From: Chloroflexota bacterium
GTDB lineage: Bacteria; Chloroflexota; Anaerolineae; Anaerolineales; Villigracilaceae
Direction of reading: 5' to 3'
NCBI GenBank assembly: GCA_013388855.1
Contig: JACAEM010000022.1
Span: 1 to 64,000 of the forward strand
Length of the DNA: 64,000 nucleotides
Shown: positions 1-8,328 of the stretch, one piece after another
Position numbering within the stretch: position 1 is the first letter of the stretch
Layout: every line of letters starts with the position of its first letter
The notes under the pieces: generated by a model
Database searches by the model: none
What the model was told of the DNA's origin: nothing
The model's input: the letters and a program-made list of their open reading frames with translations, nothing else
Position numbers and translations under genes: made by a program

Positions 1-17
1 CCATCAAAAACAAAAAT

Positions 18-48
18 AGGGCCGCCCTTTTGGGCGGCCCTCTTTTTC
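18..48 (+). terminator. Rho-independent terminator of a gene upstream of the window
   Basis: A GC-rich stem (AGGGCCGCCC paired with GGGCGGCCCT, loop TTTT) is followed by CTTTTT on the + strand. The minus strand also has a T-rich flank, so it may act in both directions. The gene it serves lies before base 1. Confidence 0.85.
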
Positions 49-129
49 ATCCCCATTACAGGAAGGATGCCCGTGAAAATATTATGAAAGTTGTGGAGAA
101 AATCAAGTAGGTTCTGTCACGTTTTTCAC

Positions 130-158
130 TTGACCCATCCTCTCTCCCGTCCTACAAT
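130..158 (+). promoter_or_regulatory. Sigma-70 promoter of glyA-gcvT
   Basis: The -35 element TTGACC (130-135) and -10 element TACAAT (153-158) are 17 bases apart. Transcription should start near 165, giving a leader of about 37 nt that holds the strong ribosome site AAGGAGAT ahead of the ATG at 202. The leader is too short for a glycine riboswitch. Confidence 0.75.
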
Positions 159-201
159 TCAAAGTGTCTGATAGATCAAAAACTCTCTCAAGGAGATCAT
201 A

Positions 202-3200
202 ATGCCCGACTATCTATTTCGCGGAAACCTTGCCAAACTTGACCCCGACGTTTACGCTTTGACTCAACTCGAGCAGGAGCGGCAAGCCCGCAAGTTGATC
301 CTGATCCCCAGTGAATCGACCGCGCCGCTGGCGGTGCGCGAGGCGCTGGCTTCCGCCTTTCAGAACATCTATGCTGAAGGCTACCCCGATGAAGAGTCGC
401 GTTGGATGACCGAAGATGAGATCCTCGATTACCCAATGCGACTCGCTCATTATCGCCGCAGCGGTGACCCGCGCTACTACAAGGGCGTGGAATATGCGGA
501 TGTGGTCGAAGCGCTCGCCCGCAAACGCGCCGCCCAGACGTTCGCCGCGAACGGATTCTCCGCCGACCAGATCTACGTCAACGTGCAGGCGCTCTCCGGC
601 GCGCCCGCGAATAACGCGGTGTACCAAGCGTTGATTCCGCTCGGCGAGACCATCATGGGACTCAACCTCCTGCACGGCGGGCATCTCTCGCACGGCTCGT
701 CGGTCAACCGCAGCGGGAAGTGGTTCAAGGCGGTGCATTACACCGTGGACGCGAACGAACGACTGGATTACGACGCCATCCGCGCGCTGGCGCTGGAGCA
801 TAGGCCCAAACTCATCATCGCGGGCTACTCCTCGTATTCGTGGGTTCCCAATTGGAAAAAGTTCCGCGAAATTGCGGATGAGGCGGGCGCTTATTTCCTG
901 GCGGACATTTCGCACATCGGCGGGCTGGTGGCGGCGGGAGTCGTCCCCTCGCCGATTGGCTACGCCCATGTGGTGATGTCCACCACGCACAAGAGCCTCG
1001 ATGGTCCGCGCGGCGCGGTGCTGTTGACGACGGATGCCGCCATCGCGAAGAAGATCGATAGCGCAGTCTTCCCCGGCGAACAGGGCGGACCGCACGTCAA
1101 TGTATTTGCGGCTCTCGCGCTGACCTTCAAACTGGCTCAGACCAACCAGTTCAAGCAGTTGCAAACGCAGACCATCAAAAATGCCCAGGCGATGGCAGAC
1201 CAATTCACCAAGCGCGGATTGCGCGTCCCGTTTGGCGGCACAGACTGTCACATGCTCAACGTGGACTGCACAACAGTTAAGGGAGAAGATGGCACAGCTC
1301 TGAGCGGCGATCAGGCGGCGCGGATTCTCGATATTGTCGGGATCGTCGTCAATCGCAACACCATCCCCGGCGACAAGAATTCAAAGGACCCGAGCGGCAT
1401 CCGCATTGGTACGCCGTGGATCACGCAGCGCGGTTTCGATGAGAAGAAGACCCGTCAATTGGCGGATATTATGGCAGATGTCCTGCTCGCCTGTGCCCCG
1501 CACAGCGTGGATACCGTCCGCAAGGGCAAACAGCGCCGCGCAAAACTGGATTTCAAGGTATTGAACGATGCCAGGTTAAAGGTTAGAAAGTTGGCGGAGT
1601 CGGCGGGCATCGATTTCAAATACAAGAAGAGCGGATATCCACACTTCTATTACATCGATGACAAGTCGAAGGCGAAGGATGTGGCGGTCTATGAGTTGAG
1701 CGGTGACCGTGTGCGGCAGATGCTGGATTATGTCGTTTCGTCGGACCTCTCGGCGTTGAAGCCGGGCATGAGTCAGGCGACATCCATCGCAACACCGAAG
1801 GGAACGATCAAAGGCACGTTGAAGAACGTGGATGATATCTTCTTCCAGTTGGCGGTGCCTGCGGCGAAGGCTGGCGTGGCGGCGACCTGGCTGCGCGACC
1901 TTTCGGATGGATACTTGTCCTTCAACCTGGATGGCTCGAAGGATTTCAGCGCCAGGCGCGTGCCGGGTCCGTTCACGGTCAACGAGACCAAGGATAAGGT
2001 CGCGGCGGTGACGGGCAAAGGTGTGGATGAAGGGAAACCCTGGTTTATTGGGATCAGCTCGAATGGTAAGGGTGAGGCGCCATCGTCCCCGAGCGTAGCG
2101 AGTGGGATGCCGCCCTTTGTCTGGAATGAAGTCGAAGACGAGTTGAAGAAGACGGCGTTGAATCAAGTCCATCGGGAGATGGGCGGCAGGATGGTTCCAT
2201 TCGCGGGTTGGGAGATGCCGGTGCAATATACGGGCATTTATGAGGAACATCTGGCGACGCGCAACGCGGCGGGTTTGTTCGATGTGTCGCACATGGGCGT
2301 GTACGATGTGCGCGGCGCAGACGCGGCGTCGTTCCTCGACACGGTCTGCGGCAACGACTGCGGCGGACTGCAACCGGGCGAGTCGCTGTACACACATTTC
2401 CTCACGCCCGATGCGGATGTGATCGATGATACGCTCGTCTACCGCCGCGGCTGGGACAATTATCTTGTGGTGGTGAACGCCTCGAACGATGACAAGGACC
2501 GCACCTGGCTGGAAAGCGTGCGTGACGGCAAAGTGAAGATCGACAACGCGCGGCCGTGGGTGCGGACCTACGGCTACAACGCTGAGATCCGCAACTTACG
2601 GGACCCGAAATCTGGTTCCGATATGAGAGTGGACATCGCCCTGCAAGGACCGAAGAGCCGCGACATTCTGCTGGCGATGGGCGTGGATGATGAGACTCGT
2701 GCACGCATCATGAAGTTGAAGCGCACCGAGTTGTGCGATGCGGTGGTCGGTGGTTTCGATTTAATTGTTTCTCGAACAGGCTACACCGGCGAGAAGATGG
2801 CATTCGAGTTATTTGTCCACCCCGAGCGCGCCGTGGATTTTTGGAAGACTGTCTTGAAAGCCGGGGAAGCGTTCGGTGTGAAAGCCATCGGTCTGGGCGC
2901 ACGAGATTCGCTGCGCACCGAGGCGGGACTTCCGCTCTACGGTCACGAGATGGGACTCGGTTCTGGCAAGTTTGGCGAGCGCGATTTAGGCGTGGCGGAA
3001 GGCGGATTCGGTTCGTATGTGAAGACATACAAGCCGTGGTTCATCGGACGGGATGCGTTTGTGGCAAGAGAGAAGGAGCGTAAGGGCGTAGTCATCCGTT
3101 TTACGTTCGACGAGCAGCGCGTACGCATGGCGCACAACGGTGACCCTGTGATGAACGCGAATGGCGAACGGATCGGTTTCGTCACCTCCTGCGCCATTGA

Positions 3201-3342
3201 CGGGGCACGCTTCATCACCGGTCAGGCGTATGTGGAGAATGCCTACGCCAAGGAAGGCACGCCGATCTTCATCCACCAGGGTAGCGTGATGGATCGCCCC
3301 GCCAGCGCAGCGAAGGTGGTGAGCAGGTTCGCGAAGTTGTAA
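202..3342 (+). CDS. glyA-gcvT: Serine hydroxymethyltransferase / aminomethyltransferase (GlyA-GcvT) fusion
   Basis: This 1046-residue protein joins two folate enzymes that make 5,10-methylene-tetrahydrofolate. Residues about 1-450 are a PLP-dependent serine hydroxymethyltransferase, with the Schiff-base lysine in TTHKSLDG at K264. Residues about 647-1046 are the T-protein of the glycine cleavage system, with MVPFAGWEMP, FDVSHMG, SRTGYTGE and GLGARDSLR. About 190 residues between them (DIFFQLAVPAA, WLRDLSDGYL) match no domain I recognise. The SHMT part has an insert of about 25 residues between EGYP and RYYKG, where typical enzymes run on directly. The T-domain would need P-, H- and L-proteins encoded outside the window. 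Reading is open throughout and the ATG at 202 has a strong ribosome site. The two functions are near certain; the role of the middle region is unknown. Confidence 0.93.
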   Translation: MPDYLFRGNLAKLDPDVYALTQLEQERQARKLILIPSESTAPLAVREALASAFQNIYAEGYPDEESRWMTEDEILDYPMRLAHYRRSGDPRYYKGVEYADVVEALARKRAAQTFAANGFSADQIYVNVQALSGAPANNAVYQALIPLGETIMGLNLLHGGHLSHGSSVNRSGKWFKAVHYTVDANERLDYDAIRALALEHRPKLIIAGYSSYSWVPNWKKFREIADEAGAYFLADISHIGGLVAAGVVPSPIGYAHVVMSTTHKSLDGPRGAVLLTTDAAIAKKIDSAVFPGEQGGPHVNVFAALALTFKLAQTNQFKQLQTQTIKNAQAMADQFTKRGLRVPFGGTDCHMLNVDCTTVKGEDGTALSGDQAARILDIVGIVVNRNTIPGDKNSKDPSGIRIGTPWITQRGFDEKKTRQLADIMADVLLACAPHSVDTVRKGKQRRAKLDFKVLNDARLKVRKLAESAGIDFKYKKSGYPHFYYIDDKSKAKDVAVYELSGDRVRQMLDYVVSSDLSALKPGMSQATSIATPKGTIKGTLKNVDDIFFQLAVPAAKAGVAATWLRDLSDGYLSFNLDGSKDFSARRVPGPFTVNETKDKVAAVTGKGVDEGKPWFIGISSNGKGEAPSSPSVASGMPPFVWNEVEDELKKTALNQVHREMGGRMVPFAGWEMPVQYTGIYEEHLATRNAAGLFDVSHMGVYDVRGADAASFLDTVCGNDCGGLQPGESLYTHFLTPDADVIDDTLVYRRGWDNYLVVVNASNDDKDRTWLESVRDGKVKIDNARPWVRTYGYNAEIRNLRDPKSGSDMRVDIALQGPKSRDILLAMGVDDETRARIMKLKRTELCDAVVGGFDLIVSRTGYTGEKMAFELFVHPERAVDFWKTVLKAGEAFGVKAIGLGARDSLRTEAGLPLYGHEMGLGSGKFGERDLGVAEGGFGSYVKTYKPWFIGRDAFVAREKERKGVVIRFTFDEQRVRMAHNGDPVMNANGERIGFVTSCAIDGARFITGQAYVENAYAKEGTPIFIHQGSVMDRPASAAKVVSRFAKL

Positions 3343-3364
3343 TTGGTAAGCGGCAAATGGGATT

Positions 3365-3414
3365 GGGATAGCCCGGCTGTTCTCGATGAAGAGGGCTGTC
3401 CCAGTTTTATTTTA
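3365..3414 (+). terminator. Terminator of glyA-gcvT
   Basis: GGGATAGCCC (3365-3374) pairs with GGGCTGTCCC (3393-3402) with one G-T wobble, and is followed by a T-rich run. Confidence 0.75.
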
Positions 3415-3549
3415 ATTCTGCCCGCTTTTCGAGAATTGTTCGGTGCATCTCGCTTCCCTTCGCTGAACAGGTACGAATAAAGTGAAACGATCGATAATCC
3501 ATCGAAATTCTTGAATCAGGTATCATCGGACAAAACAAAGGAACAAAAT

Positions 3550-3984
3550 ATGGAATCGATTCTACTTATCATCCTCATCGGCCTCGCGGGCGGGATCGCG
3601 GTGGGACTGCAAAGCCCGATGGCAAGCATGATTACACAGCGGCTGGGGATTTTCGAGAGCGTGTTCATCGTCCACGCGGGTGGAGCGGTCATCGCGTTAA
3701 TTCCGATGTTGATTTACGGAAGTAAATTGAGTCAATGGCGGAGCGTGCCGTGGTACGCGCTGGGCGCGGGGATATTCGGTTTGGTTGTGATCGCGTCGAT
3801 CAGTTACATGATTCCGCGCGTGGGAGTGGCGGCATCCATCACCACGGTTGTGGCAGGTCAACTGCTCGTGGGAGTGATCCTTGACCATTTTGGTTTGTTG
3901 GGCGCCTCGGTCAAGCCGCTGGATGTAACGCGCGTCATTGGCATGGCGATTGTTCTGGTGGGTGTCTGGCTGACGGTGAAGTAG
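3550..3984 (+). CDS. YdcZ-type (DUF606) DMT-family membrane protein
   Basis: This 144-residue, very hydrophobic protein has about five membrane spans and belongs to the YdcZ/DUF606 branch of the drug/metabolite transporter superfamily. Typical features are a glycine-rich first helix, the GLQSPM segment and a C-terminal helix ending VGVWLTVK. Members are half the length of EamA transporters and probably work as dimers. The substrate cannot be read from sequence. ATG 3550 was chosen over a reading-frame start 39 bases upstream because it has an AAGGA ribosome site and begins directly with the hydrophobic MESILLIILI. It stands alone between two terminator-like hairpins. Confidence 0.85.
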   Translation: MESILLIILIGLAGGIAVGLQSPMASMITQRLGIFESVFIVHAGGAVIALIPMLIYGSKLSQWRSVPWYALGAGIFGLVVIASISYMIPRVGVAASITTVVAGQLLVGVILDHFGLLGASVKPLDVTRVIGMAIVLVGVWLTVK

Positions 3985-4003
3985 GGGCGAGATCCTCTCG
4001 CCC
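3985..4003. repeat. Perfect palindrome between two convergent stop codons
   Basis: GGGCGAGA-TCC-TCTCGCCC forms an 8-bp stem. It starts one base after the TAG of the upstream + gene (3982-3984) and ends one base before the stop of the minus-strand gene (4005-4007). It resembles other GTAGGGGCGA-type palindromes in the window (near 13000, 17757 and 37567) and may act as a bidirectional terminator, although T-tracts are short. Confidence 0.6.
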
Positions 4004-4004
4004 T

Positions 4005-4538
4005 TTACAATCTATACGTCAAAGCCGAATAGAATTCTTTCAAAAACCGTGATGGAACTTTTGCCAGCAAACGCGGCTCGGTGAAACCTGCTTTGAGAGC
4101 AAGTGTTGAAAACGATTCAAACGTCAACGGATACGGAACCCACAAGTTCCCCTTGTCCACGTTGTATTCGACGAGCAGAAGCGCGCCATTGGGTTTGAGG
4201 AACGAACGGACGTGTTTCAGAATTTTTTCTTTATCTGTGAAGAAGTGCAGTGAGTTTGCCATCACGATCCCGTCGAGGGGAGGCAATTCGAAAGGCTTTG
4301 AAAAATCATTCGGAAGCGGAATCAGATTCCCCGTCGAAGCGAAGCGGGCGCGGTGAGAATCCTCCAATTCTCGCAATGACGATTTATCCTTGTCCACCGC
4401 GTAAATTGTCGCATCCGATCCCACTACTTCACGCAACGCCAACGTGAACGCGCCGCTCCCCGCGCCGAAATCCGCCCACATGCCGCCTTGATACAAATTG
4501 GCGGGTCGCAATAAATTGACGTGATCGTTGTGATTCAT
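4005..4538 (-). CDS. Class I SAM-dependent methyltransferase
   Basis: A 177-residue methyltransferase with the SAM-binding motif I DFGAGSGAFT near residue 30, an acidic motif II (YAVDKD) and a post-motif LLVEYN. Such proteins transfer a methyl group to small molecules or other acceptors; the substrate is unknown. The ATG at 4538 overlaps the TGA of the response regulator gene as ATGA, so it is translationally coupled as the third gene of the kinase-regulator operon. The bases encoding the residues after VDKD (about 4330-4375) resemble the TCATTGCGAG repeat seen elsewhere in the window, so part of the coding sequence may be repeat-derived. Confidence 0.85.
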   Translation of the reverse strand: MNHNDHVNLLRPANLYQGGMWADFGAGSGAFTLALREVVGSDATIYAVDKDKSSLRELEDSHRARFASTGNLIPLPNDFSKPFELPPLDGIVMANSLHFFTDKEKILKHVRSFLKPNGALLLVEYNVDKGNLWVPYPLTFESFSTLALKAGFTEPRLLAKVPSRFLKEFYSALTYRL

Positions 4539-5188
4539 TCTTTGCGCACCACGCCCTCGCGCCACGCATATACCGCCGCTTGCGTTCGGTCTGCAAGATG
4601 CAATTTGCTCAGGATGTTGCTGACGTGCCCTTTGATCGTCTTTTCGCTCAGCACCAGTTTCGCCGCCATCTCCGCGTTGGACATGCCGTCGGCGATCAAC
4701 TTCAACACTTCGAGTTCGCGCTCGCTCAATTCTGTAAACGGATTCGGCGCGTCTGCGCGCCTGCCCTGCAATTCTTTGATGACGCGCGCCGCCACACGCG
4801 GATGGAGAACTGCCTCGCCTGCCGCGGCTTTCCTCACCGCCGACGCCAGTTCCTCCGCGCTGATGTCTTTGAGAATGTACGATAACGCGCCCGCCTTCAA
4901 CGCGGGGAAGATGTGTTCGTCCTCGTGATACGAAGTGAGCACCACGATCTGCGAACGCGGGCTGACCTGCTTGACGCGCCGCGTGGCTTCCACGCCATCC
5001 ATGTCGGGCATGATTAAATCCATCAGGACCACGTCGGGAATGGATTGCGCCGCCAATTTGACTGCTTCCTCGCCTGAACCTGCCTCACCCACTACAGAAA
5101 TATCTGGCTGTGTTTCTAAAAATGTTCTCACGCCCGAACGCACCACCGCATGATCGTCCACAAGCAAAACTGAGATCGTTTCTGTCAT
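4535..5188 (-). CDS. NarL/LuxR-family response regulator
   Basis: A 217-residue two-component regulator. The N-terminal receiver domain has the acidic pair D11/D12, the phospho-acceptor D57 in VLMDLIMPD, a T/S position in VVLTSY and the conserved lysine in YILKD. The C-terminal LuxR-type helix-turn-helix (about residues 150-212) reads LSERELEVLKLIADGMSNAE, and is expected to bind DNA when phosphorylated. It overlaps the kinase gene upstream by 4 bases (ATGA) and the methyltransferase downstream by 4 bases, so all three form one coupled operon. Its closest known types are LiaR/VraR/DesR-like regulators that respond to membrane or envelope conditions; that link is only inferred. Confidence 0.93.
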   Translation of the reverse strand: MTETISVLLVDDHAVVRSGVRTFLETQPDISVVGEAGSGEEAVKLAAQSIPDVVLMDLIMPDMDGVEATRRVKQVSPRSQIVVLTSYHEDEHIFPALKAGALSYILKDISAEELASAVRKAAAGEAVLHPRVAARVIKELQGRRADAPNPFTELSERELEVLKLIADGMSNAEMAAKLVLSEKTIKGHVSNILSKLHLADRTQAAVYAWREGVVRKE

Positions 5189-6339
5189 TGTGATTTCCTC
5201 ACGGTTGCAATAACTCTCGTGCCTAGAGATTGGATGCTTGAGATTTGCAACTCTCCATTGACGGCTGCCATCCGTTCTTTCATCGAATCCAAACCGATGC
5301 CTTTGGCGATTCGTTCCGCGTCATATCCAACGCCATTGTCTTCAATCATCAACAGGATGTTCTCGTTATCCGACTTCAACGTGATGGTCGCTTTGCTCGC
5401 CTGACTGTGCCGCGCAACATTGGACAGCGCCTCCTGAAGGACGCGAAACAAGGCTTGCTCGGTTTGTAAATTCACAGCAACATCTGAATCTATTTTTATT
5501 TCGGCTTCAATTTTATTTTGCCGCGACCATTCCTCCACATGCCCGCGAATCGCATCAGTCAATACCCTCCTCTCCAAACCTGGCGGACGCAACGCATTGA
5601 TCAGTGAGGTCAACTCCGCGCCGGCCTGCTGCGCGAGGCGTTCTGCCTCCACTACGGATGGATACGCCTTGTCGGATTCTGATAACGCCGTCCGCGCCGC
5701 GCCCAGTTGCATCGAGATGGCAAAGACCTGCTGTTTCACCGAGTCGTGCAGGTCACGCGCGAGGCGATTGCGCTCCTCCAGAACTGCCAGTTCCTGCAAT
5801 TTCTGTTGGGCTTCCTTGAGTTCATCCAGCAATTGTTGATTGCGTTCACTGGTCAACTCGGTCTGCTGGACGGTATGCCCGAAAATGCCGCAAACAACAA
5901 ATGCCGCCAGGTAGAAAAAGACGGCATATATCCCCTCCAAGCCGCGGCTGAGTATCACCACCGCGCTGGCGATCACAAAGAACCCAGCGATCCAAACCGC
6001 CGCCGTACGCGCCTGCAACACCACCGTGGCATGGACCGTCAAAATGTAGAAGAGAAAATTGAAAGCGTCGTTGGCGTCTGACCGCAGCAGGAGCAGAATC
6101 GTCAGGATTACGGTTTGGATCCCAAAATAAACCAGCGGGTTTCGTTCATACCAACCCGTGCGAAACATGAAGCGGTACAGCAGGGCGAAGGTCAGGCATA
6201 ATGCCAGCGCGATGACCTGAAGCAGAAATGTGGGCAGCCCGCTGATGCCCAGCAATGCCATGACCCCCGTGCTGATATACGTGGACGCGTCCAGCAAAAA
6301 CGGGTTGCGAATGTGTAGCACGACCTTGCTCTGCATCAT
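5185..6339 (-). CDS. Membrane sensor histidine kinase, NarX/LiaS (HisKA_3) type
   Basis: A 384-residue kinase partner of the adjacent response regulator. About five or six hydrophobic segments fill residues 22-155, followed by a coiled linker (about 160-190), the dimerisation/phospho-acceptor box ERNRLARDLHDS with H198, and an ATPase domain with N307 in LQEALSNVARH and the G1 box DNGVG at 334-338. No periplasmic sensory domain is visible, so the membrane region itself may be the sensor, as in intramembrane-sensing kinases. Two ATG codons lie side by side at the start; the first is used here. The gene ends in an ATGA overlap with its regulator. Confidence 0.93.
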   Translation of the reverse strand: MMQSKVVLHIRNPFLLDASTYISTGVMALLGISGLPTFLLQVIALALCLTFALLYRFMFRTGWYERNPLVYFGIQTVILTILLLLRSDANDAFNFLFYILTVHATVVLQARTAAVWIAGFFVIASAVVILSRGLEGIYAVFFYLAAFVVCGIFGHTVQQTELTSERNQQLLDELKEAQQKLQELAVLEERNRLARDLHDSVKQQVFAISMQLGAARTALSESDKAYPSVVEAERLAQQAGAELTSLINALRPPGLERRVLTDAIRGHVEEWSRQNKIEAEIKIDSDVAVNLQTEQALFRVLQEALSNVARHSQASKATITLKSDNENILLMIEDNGVGYDAERIAKGIGLDSMKERMAAVNGELQISSIQSLGTRVIATVRKSQ

Positions 6340-6370
6340 GGCATTGTACTCCCGATTATTGCAAAGGTTG

Positions 6371-6400
6371 ACCCGGCTGGAGGCGGCCTCCAGTCGGGTT
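6371..6400. terminator. Hairpin between hydrolase gene and kinase operon
   Basis: ACCCGGCTGGAGG pairs with CCTCCAGTCGGGT around a very short loop. It lies just after the hydrolase gene and before the kinase start on the minus strand. The T-tract after it is poor, so it may be a weak terminator or simply a palindrome. Confidence 0.5.
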
Positions 6401-6405
6401 CAGAG

Positions 6406-7422
6406 TCATGGATGTTGCGATGTGGCGGTTCGGGCGGCGGTCAATACATCCAAAATTCCAGCCGTGCAGACTTGCGCGTCGCTTTCGCGATATGCCAGCG
6501 ACATGTGCGTCGCGCCATCCACGATTGTGTAACTGCCATTGGTGGAAAGAGACGCCATTTCGATATTCGCCTGTGACCATACACTACGGATCGCGTCGTC
6601 AGGTTCGTTTGCGGTCAAAACCAGAAGCGGTATATCTCCCAACGAGGTGATCGCATGCTCTTCCTCGAGAACAATTTGCATTGAATCACTTTGAGCGAGT
6701 ACGGCTTGGAAGAAACGCGACGAGGCGGCAAAGGAAGCGCTTTCGCGGCGGGCTTCTTCGGGCAGATCGAACGTTGGAGATACCATCAGCGGTTGCATCA
6801 GGCGGGTAAGCCCGAAAGGAGCCAGCCAACGCGCAACGCGGAGCATCTGATCCTCCGACTCCGCCTGCGAGTGCAATTCTGGTGGATAACGCGGATCGTC
6901 GTACAGGATGCCCGCGTCCATCAACACCATGCCTGTCACCTCATCTGGATACGTCGCGGCATAGACACGGCTCACACGCGCTCCATAGGAGTGTCCGACC
7001 AGAAGATACGGTCCCTGCTCATTTGCGCCTCGCAGAAGTTGATGCAATTCACGCACCTGTTGCTCCAGCGTGCGCGGCGCGGGACTGAAATCGCTCCAGC
7101 CAAACCCCGCACGATCATACGCGCAGACCCGGGTATGCTCCGCCAATTTAGGCTGGATCAATGCCCAGTCTACAGAGGAACCACCGCCCACGTGATCGAG
7201 GATGATCGTTGGGTTTCCCTCACCCATACAATGGATGTGCATCTTATACCCATCCACATTGACCAAAACGCCGGGCGGAGGAAAATTCCTCCTGTCCGCT
7301 TCGGTGGCCGCGGTCTGGTAGACAGTCCCTGCGATGGCGAGGACCAGGGCAAGGATGATCAGGCGCAGCGACGCGCGCTTGAGAAAGTTCAATACTTTTT
7401 GATAACGGGATTGGGTTTTCAC
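6406..7422 (-). CDS. Membrane-anchored alpha/beta hydrolase
   Basis: A 338-residue alpha/beta-hydrolase with an N-terminal membrane anchor (about residues 17-35, LRLIILALVLAIAGTVY) and no cleavage signal, so the catalytic domain probably sits outside the membrane. The nucleophile elbow is GHSYGA, the oxyanion region follows ILDHVGGG, and a C-terminal GATHM supplies the catalytic histidine. It resembles esterase/haloperoxidase-like proteins acting on small esters; no substrate can be assigned. The start is a GTG at 7422 with AAGGAA 7 bases before it. It follows the CPBP gene by 11 bases, so the two are co-transcribed. Confidence 0.85.
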   Translation of the reverse strand: MKTQSRYQKVLNFLKRASLRLIILALVLAIAGTVYQTAATEADRRNFPPPGVLVNVDGYKMHIHCMGEGNPTIILDHVGGGSSVDWALIQPKLAEHTRVCAYDRAGFGWSDFSPAPRTLEQQVRELHQLLRGANEQGPYLLVGHSYGARVSRVYAATYPDEVTGMVLMDAGILYDDPRYPPELHSQAESEDQMLRVARWLAPFGLTRLMQPLMVSPTFDLPEEARRESASFAASSRFFQAVLAQSDSMQIVLEEEHAITSLGDIPLLVLTANEPDDAIRSVWSQANIEMASLSTNGSYTIVDGATHMSLAYRESDAQVCTAGILDVLTAARTATSQHP

Positions 7423-7433
7423 ATTGGGTTTCC

Positions 7434-8195
7434 TTATTGAAAGTAAATTGGCTGATTCGTCTTGAATTGAGACTTCAGAACCAGAATGAGCGAGAATAAA
7501 GTCGCCGCTGCCATGAACAGCGCACTATAGGCGGTGTGTTCTGCGCCTGTGAACAGGGGATAGCTGAGAGAGCCCATGAGGTTGGACACGAAATGGAGCA
7601 CCATCACTGTCGGAACGCTTCCGCCGCTCCGATACAATACCCAGGCAATGAGCAACTGGAAGGCAAAGCTGAAGATGAAGATATCGAACCAGGGCATGTG
7701 CCCGTACAGGAAGAGCGGCAGATGCCAGATGCTCCGGAACAGGCCTGTGACTAATGCCGCAATGAGCGATCCGTTTGGCAGGTTGGCAAACCGTTCCTTC
7801 ATTTTGGGCAGAAGGTAGCCGCTCCAGCCGGGTTCCTCCCACAGCCCGCCAACGAACAGGAGCATGAGAAATGTTCCCGTCGAAAGTTGAGGCGGGCTTA
7901 CCAGCTGCGCGCCTAACAGAAGATTGATGACAAATCCAATCGCGTGGTAGCCGAGGATGACAGCCGGACCCGCGAGATACCAGACAAACGGAACGCGCCA
8001 ATGTGTGACGCGCCGCCACCATTCGCCGAGTCCCTGCTTTCCAACCGCGAGTCCCAGCACGATCAACGCGGCCAGCGCAGGACCATGTGGGATGATCCGC
8101 CCTTCTGCGAACGGCACCGACCACCAGCTCAGGGCATAGGTCAGTAACAGAAATAGCGGAAGTTCATATTTTTGAATGAGACTTTGAGATTGCAT
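7434..8195 (-). CDS. CPBP-family intramembrane metalloprotease-like protein
   Basis: A 253-residue multi-span membrane protein of the CPBP (Abi/CAAX protease-like) family. The signature region reads WEEPGWSGYLLP, with the paired glutamates, and a later FRSIWHLPLF supplies the histidine. The usual family motif is EExxxR; here the arginine position is serine, so activity is uncertain. Relatives cleave membrane peptides or serve in bacteriocin maturation and immunity. It is the first gene of a two-gene unit with the hydrolase. The ATG at 8195 follows an AAAGGAG ribosome site. Confidence 0.85.
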   Translation of the reverse strand: MQSQSLIQKYELPLFLLLTYALSWWSVPFAEGRIIPHGPALAALIVLGLAVGKQGLGEWWRRVTHWRVPFVWYLAGPAVILGYHAIGFVINLLLGAQLVSPPQLSTGTFLMLLFVGGLWEEPGWSGYLLPKMKERFANLPNGSLIAALVTGLFRSIWHLPLFLYGHMPWFDIFIFSFAFQLLIAWVLYRSGGSVPTVMVLHFVSNLMGSLSYPLFTGAEHTAYSALFMAAATLFSLILVLKSQFKTNQPIYFQ

Positions 8196-8298
8196 GAGAA
8201 ACTCCTTTGGTTGTTCACAGGATACGCCATCACCCCGCCAAAGGGATGAGTCTGGAGACCGTATTCGGGCGAGCCTTTAGGCGGTGTTTGTTTGAGCG

Positions 8299-8304
8299 TA
8301 TAAT
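8299..8304 (+). promoter_or_regulatory. -10 element of the polX operon
   Basis: A perfect TATAAT lies 25 bases before the polX ATG; a weak TTTAGG (8276-8281) is at the correct 17-base spacing. The ribosome site AAAGGA precedes the ATG. Confidence 0.5.
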
Positions 8305-8328
8305 CTGCATCAGCCAAAGGATATTCAA

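Noticed and set aside
3-107. An open frame ending in a plausible C-terminus (ENIMKVVEKIK then TAG)
   Set aside because: It runs through a strong terminator hairpin at 18-48, so it is unlikely to be translated; a remnant of an old gene cannot be excluded.
159-201. Glycine riboswitch before glyA-gcvT
   Set aside because: The predicted leader is only about 37 bases, far too short for the aptamer.
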